Shown here: positions 61,200 to 64,000 of the stretch, piece by piece | How the letters are laid out: each line of letters opens with the position of its first letter | Position numbering within the stretch: position 1 is the first letter of the stretch | DNA from: an uncultured Clostridia bacterium | Lineage (GTDB): Bacteria > Bacillota > Clostridia > Christensenellales > Borkfalkiaceae | Reading direction: 5' to 3' | Assembly (NCBI GenBank): GCA_944368925.1 | Contig: CALVXG010000001.1 | Span: forward strand, 124,001 to 188,000 | Length of the DNA: 64,000 bases | The notes under the pieces: model-generated | Database searches by the model: none | What the model saw: the letters and a program-made list of their open reading frames with translations, nothing else | Told to the model about the DNA's origin: nothing | Translations under genes and position numbers: made by a program

Positions 61200-61250
61200 A
61201 TGAATACGGCAAACCCTTTTGCCGTACCGAAACAGAGGTATCTATCATGA
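61200..61250 (+). CDS. 16-codon leader ORF coupled to ychF
   Basis: ATG at 61200 after AGGAGA reads [16 protein letters not shown] and ends in TGA (61248-61250) that overlaps the ychF ATG (61247-61249). Within it ACGGCAAA and TTTTGCCGT form a hairpin (61206-61225). The arrangement suggests a regulatory leader peptide, but no peptide has been shown. Confidence 0.45.
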   Translation: MNTANPFAVPKQRYLS

Positions 61251-62344
61251 AATTAGGCGTCGTAGGTCTTCCCAACGTCGGAAAATCCACACTCTTTAAC
61301 GCAATCACACACGCGGGCGCAGAAGCCGCAAATTATCCTTTCTGCACCATCGAACCCAACGTCGGCGTCGTCGCCGTTCCCGACGAACGGCTGGATAAAC
61401 TCGCCGCTCTTTACGACAGCAAAAAAATTACCCCCGCCGTCATCGAATTCGTCGACATCGCGGGGCTCGTCAAAGGCGCTTCCCACGGAGAAGGCTTGGG
61501 GAATAAATTCCTCTCCCATATCCGCGAGGTCGACGCCATCGTTCACGTCGTGCGCTGCTTCGAGGATGAAAACATCACCCACGTCGAAAATTCCATCGAC
61601 CCCGTCCGCGATATCACCACGATCAACCTCGAACTCATCCTCTCGGACATGGAAACCGTCCAAAGACGCCTCGACCGCGCCAAAAACTCCGCCAAAGGCG
61701 GCGATAAAAAATTCCTCGCCGAAGCCGAATTTCTGCAAAAAGTGTACGACCACCTCTCCAAAGAACAGTGCGCCCGTACCATGCAGCTCTCCGAGGAAGA
61801 ACAGGAATTTATGCAGAATCTGTTCCTGCTCACTTCCAAGCCCGTCATCTATGCCGCCAATATCTCCGAAAAAGATATGGGCAAACCCGACGCCGACCTG
61901 CCTTTCGTAAAACAGGTGGAAGACTTCGCCGCCAAAGAAGGCAGCGAAGTGCTCGTCATCTGCGCAAAAACAGAGGAAGAACTCTCCCAGCTCCCCCCCG
62001 ATGAAGCACAAATGTTCCTCGAAGAACTCGGCCTTTCCGAAAGCGGCCTCTCCCGCCTGATCAAAAAATCTTATTCCCTGCTCGGCCTCATCAGCTACCT
62101 CACGGCAGGCGAAAAAGAAACCCGCGCCTGGACAATTACCAAAGGCACCAAGGCCCCCCAGGCCGCAGGCAAGATCCACACCGATTTCGAAAAAGGATTT
62201 ATCCGCGCCGAAGTCGTCGACTGGCAGACCCTCATCGAATGCGGCAACTACAACGCCGCCAAAGAAAAAGGCAAAGTACGCTCGGAAGGCAAAGATTACG
62301 TCATCAAGGACGGCGACGTCGTTCTGTTCCGCTTTAACGTGTAA
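61247..62344 (+). CDS. ychF: redox-regulated ATPase YchF (Obg-like)
   Basis: TRAFAC-class P-loop protein YchF (365 residues, normal length), which prefers ATP and binds ribosomes; linked to oxidative stress response. G1 GLPNVGKST at 7-15, [16 protein letters not shown] near 67-82 (G2/G3), NISEKD in the G4 region and the C-terminal TGS domain with [19 protein letters not shown] ending in FRFNV. Translationally coupled to a short leader ORF. Confidence 0.97.
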   Translation: MKLGVVGLPNVGKSTLFNAITHAGAEAANYPFCTIEPNVGVVAVPDERLDKLAALYDSKKITPAVIEFVDIAGLVKGASHGEGLGNKFLSHIREVDAIVHVVRCFEDENITHVENSIDPVRDITTINLELILSDMETVQRRLDRAKNSAKGGDKKFLAEAEFLQKVYDHLSKEQCARTMQLSEEEQEFMQNLFLLTSKPVIYAANISEKDMGKPDADLPFVKQVEDFAAKEGSEVLVICAKTEEELSQLPPDEAQMFLEELGLSESGLSRLIKKSYSLLGLISYLTAGEKETRAWTITKGTKAPQAAGKIHTDFEKGFIRAEVVDWQTLIECGNYNAAKEKGKVRSEGKDYVIKDGDVVLFRFNV

Positions 62345-62440
62345 AATCTTTGCGTCTATGCAAAGACGCGCCTCTCTGCGCGCCGTCTCTATTAGAAATA
62401 TCCTTTCATAAGAACCGCACTTTTACGCGGAACCATCTTA

Positions 62441-62474
62441 AAACGGGCCGGGCTTGAAAAACCCGGCCCGTTTC
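62441..62474 (+). terminator. hairpin after ychF
   Basis: AAACGGGCCGGG/CCCGGCCCGTTT stem with short T-tail, about 100 bases after the ychF stop. Confidence 0.55.
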
Positions 62475-62510
62475 CCTCTCCTCCCGCAAAATATATCTGC
62501 ATCCTTTCGC

Positions 62511-62559
62511 TTGACTTAATTAGTTCTATATGGTATTATATCGGTACTATATAGAACTA
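62511..62559 (+). promoter_or_regulatory. promoter with palindromic operator of the radical SAM unit
   Basis: TTGACT (62511-62516), 17 bases, TATTAT (62534-62539). Inverted arms TAGTTCTATAT (62521-62531) and ATATAGAACTA (62549-62559) overlap the spacer and the start-site region. The arms fit a MarR dimer pair, and a MarR gene is in the same unit. Confidence 0.75.
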
Positions 62560-62580
62560 TATTGGTTTAAGGATATTATT

Positions 62581-63173
62581 ATGAACCAAATTAAAATTAC
62601 ACGGGCACCCGTTTATACCTCGTCCGATCCCATGACTTTTATCTGTTCAAAAAAGGCAGAGGAAAGACAAACACGGCAACGCCTGCATTCTGGACTTATG
62701 CTTCAACCAACCCGGGAAAAGTTGTATTTTCGCTTAATAAAGGAGCGTACACCCTCGAACTGCTTGCAAAGGACAAAGAAGCCGTCATTGCCGTCCCCGG
62801 CGCGGAACTTACAGGAATGCTGATCGCCTGCGGCACCTCTTCCGGACGGGACACCGACAAGGTTGAGAAATTCGACATTAAAATGCAGAAGCCTGACGGA
62901 ACAGAGATCTGCGTACCGGAATCGACACGCCCCGCCATCGTTGCGAAGGTCAGTTTAGCCGTTGACACCGACGACCGCGTCCTGCACATATGCGACGTAA
63001 CTGCCGTCTATGCAGACGATAGCGTCGAGGCAGTTTTCGACTGGAACGGGTATGCGGAACTTGCTCCCGCGCATAAAAAGCGATATGATAACCTGTATAA
63101 AAGACAAAATAAAAAATCTGAACGTCGTCATCGGCTGCCCGATAGGGTGCAGATACTGCTACGCAAGAAATAA
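62581..63173 (+). pseudogene. flavin reductase-like protein, frameshifted at an A-run
   Basis: The first frame (62581 onward) reads MNQIKITRAPVYTSSDPMTFICS and then loses homology; the following frame continues KGRGKTNTATPAFWTYASTNP, KVVFSLNKGAYTLELL and a split-barrel flavin reductase fold (AVPGAELTGMLIACGTSSGRD, ending AVFDWNGYAELAPAH). Adding one A to the A6 run at 62649-62654 would join the frames. AAGGA precedes the ATG. The end overlaps the radical SAM gene by 89 bases and may itself be altered. It is first in the unit, after the palindromic operator. Confidence 0.65.
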
Positions 63174-63750
63174 TTGCCGCAGATTTCATATTACAGACGA
63201 CTTTCATAAACCGGAGTTTTTTGAACGCAAACTGAGGCTCTTCGACAGCAAGAGGCCCAAAGTTTTTCTGCTTACGGGCATGAGCGATTTTGCCTACTGG
63301 CAGCCGGACTGGACAGAAAAAGTTTTTGAAAAGGCCGCAGCCACGCCGCAAAACACTTATCTGTTTCTGACAAAGCGCCCCGAACGGCTGCACATTCGGA
63401 CCGACCTTGATAACCTGTGGTTCGGCGTGACCGTCACCTGCGCCGCGGAAAGAGAGCGAATCGGAATCTTGAAACAAAATGTCAGGGCAAAACACTATCA
63501 CGCCACGTTCGAGCCCCTCTCCGATGAAGTCGGCGAAGTAGATTTTACGGGAATCGAGTGGGTGGTACTGGGCACCGAAACGGGCAACTGCAAGGACAAG
63601 ACGCCTTCTCAAAAGCCGTGGATAGACGGACTCGCCGCGCAAGCGCAGAGAAAAAATATCCCCGTTTTTATGAAGGAGGATCTATTCTTCGCAGGCATTG
63701 TTCCCGAAAGCCTGATGATACAGAAATTTCCCAAGGAGTTTGATCTATGA
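63085..63750 (+). CDS. radical SAM protein of the mobile-pair / DUF5131-like type
   Basis: 221-residue radical SAM protein. The cluster motif CPIGCRYC (Cys18, Cys22, Cys25) follows NLNVVIG, and FLTKRPERL, LWFGVTVTCAAERERI and ATFEPLSDEV resemble DUF5131/phage Gp37-Gp68-type radical SAM proteins. Together with a flavin reductase-like gene and a MarR gene it matches what I recall as radical SAM mobile pair systems of Clostridia; a second radical SAM gene may lie beyond the window. The frame opens at 63010, but the ATG at 63085 gives the conserved N-terminus. It overlaps the MarR start by four bases. Reaction unknown. Confidence 0.75.
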   Translation: MITCIKDKIKNLNVVIGCPIGCRYCYARNNCRRFHITDDFHKPEFFERKLRLFDSKRPKVFLLTGMSDFAYWQPDWTEKVFEKAAATPQNTYLFLTKRPERLHIRTDLDNLWFGVTVTCAAERERIGILKQNVRAKHYHATFEPLSDEVGEVDFTGIEWVVLGTETGNCKDKTPSQKPWIDGLAAQAQRKNIPVFMKEDLFFAGIVPESLMIQKFPKEFDL

Positions 63751-64000
63751 ACGCAAGACAAGGCGGTTTTTTAATTTCCAAAATAAAGAATATAGGCGGA
63801 CGTAAGTTCGATAAGATCCTTCAGAAAAAAAATATCGACGCATTCAACGGCGCACAGGGCAAAATACTCTATGTTCTATGGCAGAACGGCAAACTGACAG
63901 CAACCGAAATTTCCAAAAAAAGCGGACTCGCCAAAACTACCCTATCCGCCATGCTTTCCCGAATGGACGAACAGGGACTGATCACCATGGAAGAAAGCGC
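63747..64000 (+). CDS. MarR family transcriptional regulator (partial, cut by right edge)
   Basis: First 84 residues of a MarR-type winged-helix protein: helix-turn-helix LTATEISKKSGLAKTTLSAML and the wing DEQGLIT. AAGGAG precedes the ATG, which overlaps the radical SAM stop codon. Probably binds the palindrome at 62521-62559 and represses its own unit. Confidence 0.88.
   Translation, partial: MNARQGGFLISKIKNIGGRKFDKILQKKNIDAFNGAQGKILYVLWQNGKLTATEISKKSGLAKTTLSAMLSRMDEQGLITMEES

Overview
The window reads as a chromosomal segment of an anaerobic, probably gut-type member of the Clostridia (Bacillota). Evidence: a complete six-gene Rnf ferredoxin:NAD oxidoreductase operon, indolepyruvate:ferredoxin oxidoreductase beside a phenylacetate-CoA ligase, an oxygen-sensitive two-subunit class I fumarase, LuxS/Pfs methyl-recycling, a prs-pth-mfd-foldase block of Firmicutes type, and SipW/TasA-like surface genes. 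An uncultured Christensenellales-like lineage would fit the long surface lipoproteins, but this is inference. Most genes lie on the minus strand.

Layout. 0-13.6 kb (minus): iorA (cut by the left edge), paaK, an MreB-like actin with maf, an HD-domain Ppx/GppA phosphatase, a HAD phosphatase, rnfCDGEAB, and two half-size TauE/SafE permease genes. 13.7-17.5 kb (plus): a 1237-residue surface protein. 18.4-20.6 kb (minus): rRNA methyltransferase and exonuclease. 20.8-23.9 kb (plus): mtnN-luxS-ung-apgM, then tRNA-Gly(CCC) and a purine-rich tandem-repeat tract. 25-32.5 kb (minus): foldase-like lipoprotein, mfd, pth, prs. 32.8-35.6 kb (minus): tadA, M14 peptidase, rlmH, CPBP protease. 35.7-38.2 kb (plus): class I fumarase alpha/beta and an HD hydrolase. 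38.8-46.4 kb: a sugar-uptake operon (TIM-barrel-like lipoprotein, solute-binding protein, two permeases, Ig-like lipoprotein) with a divergent AraC regulator. 46.8-51.9 kb: a second sugar ABC importer (RbsA/C/B type), again with a divergent AraC regulator. 52-58.4 kb (minus): a SipW/TasA-like surface-fibre cluster. 58.7-62.3 kb: HAD phosphatase, argS, ychF. 62.5 kb to the right edge: flavin-reductase-like gene, radical SAM gene and a MarR gene behind a palindromic operator.

Most unusual points. (1) RnfD is about 605 residues instead of the usual 320-350 and carries two tandem FMN-binding-like domains, while RnfG has a degenerate FMN-acceptor motif. (2) The SipW/TasA-like cluster encodes a dedicated ER-type signal peptidase, a TasA-like protein, a second secreted protein, a membrane protein and a long beta-helix protein. 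Three of these genes are each broken by a single small lesion (a short G-run, a short T-run, one amber codon), and the TasA-like gene abuts the 3' end of a histidine kinase gene. (3) The right edge looks like a radical SAM 'mobile pair' type island whose flavoprotein gene is frameshifted at an A-run. (4) Purine-rich, T-poor repeat tracts recur in three intergenic regions.

All functional calls come from reading the sequence and from family knowledge; no database search was possible.
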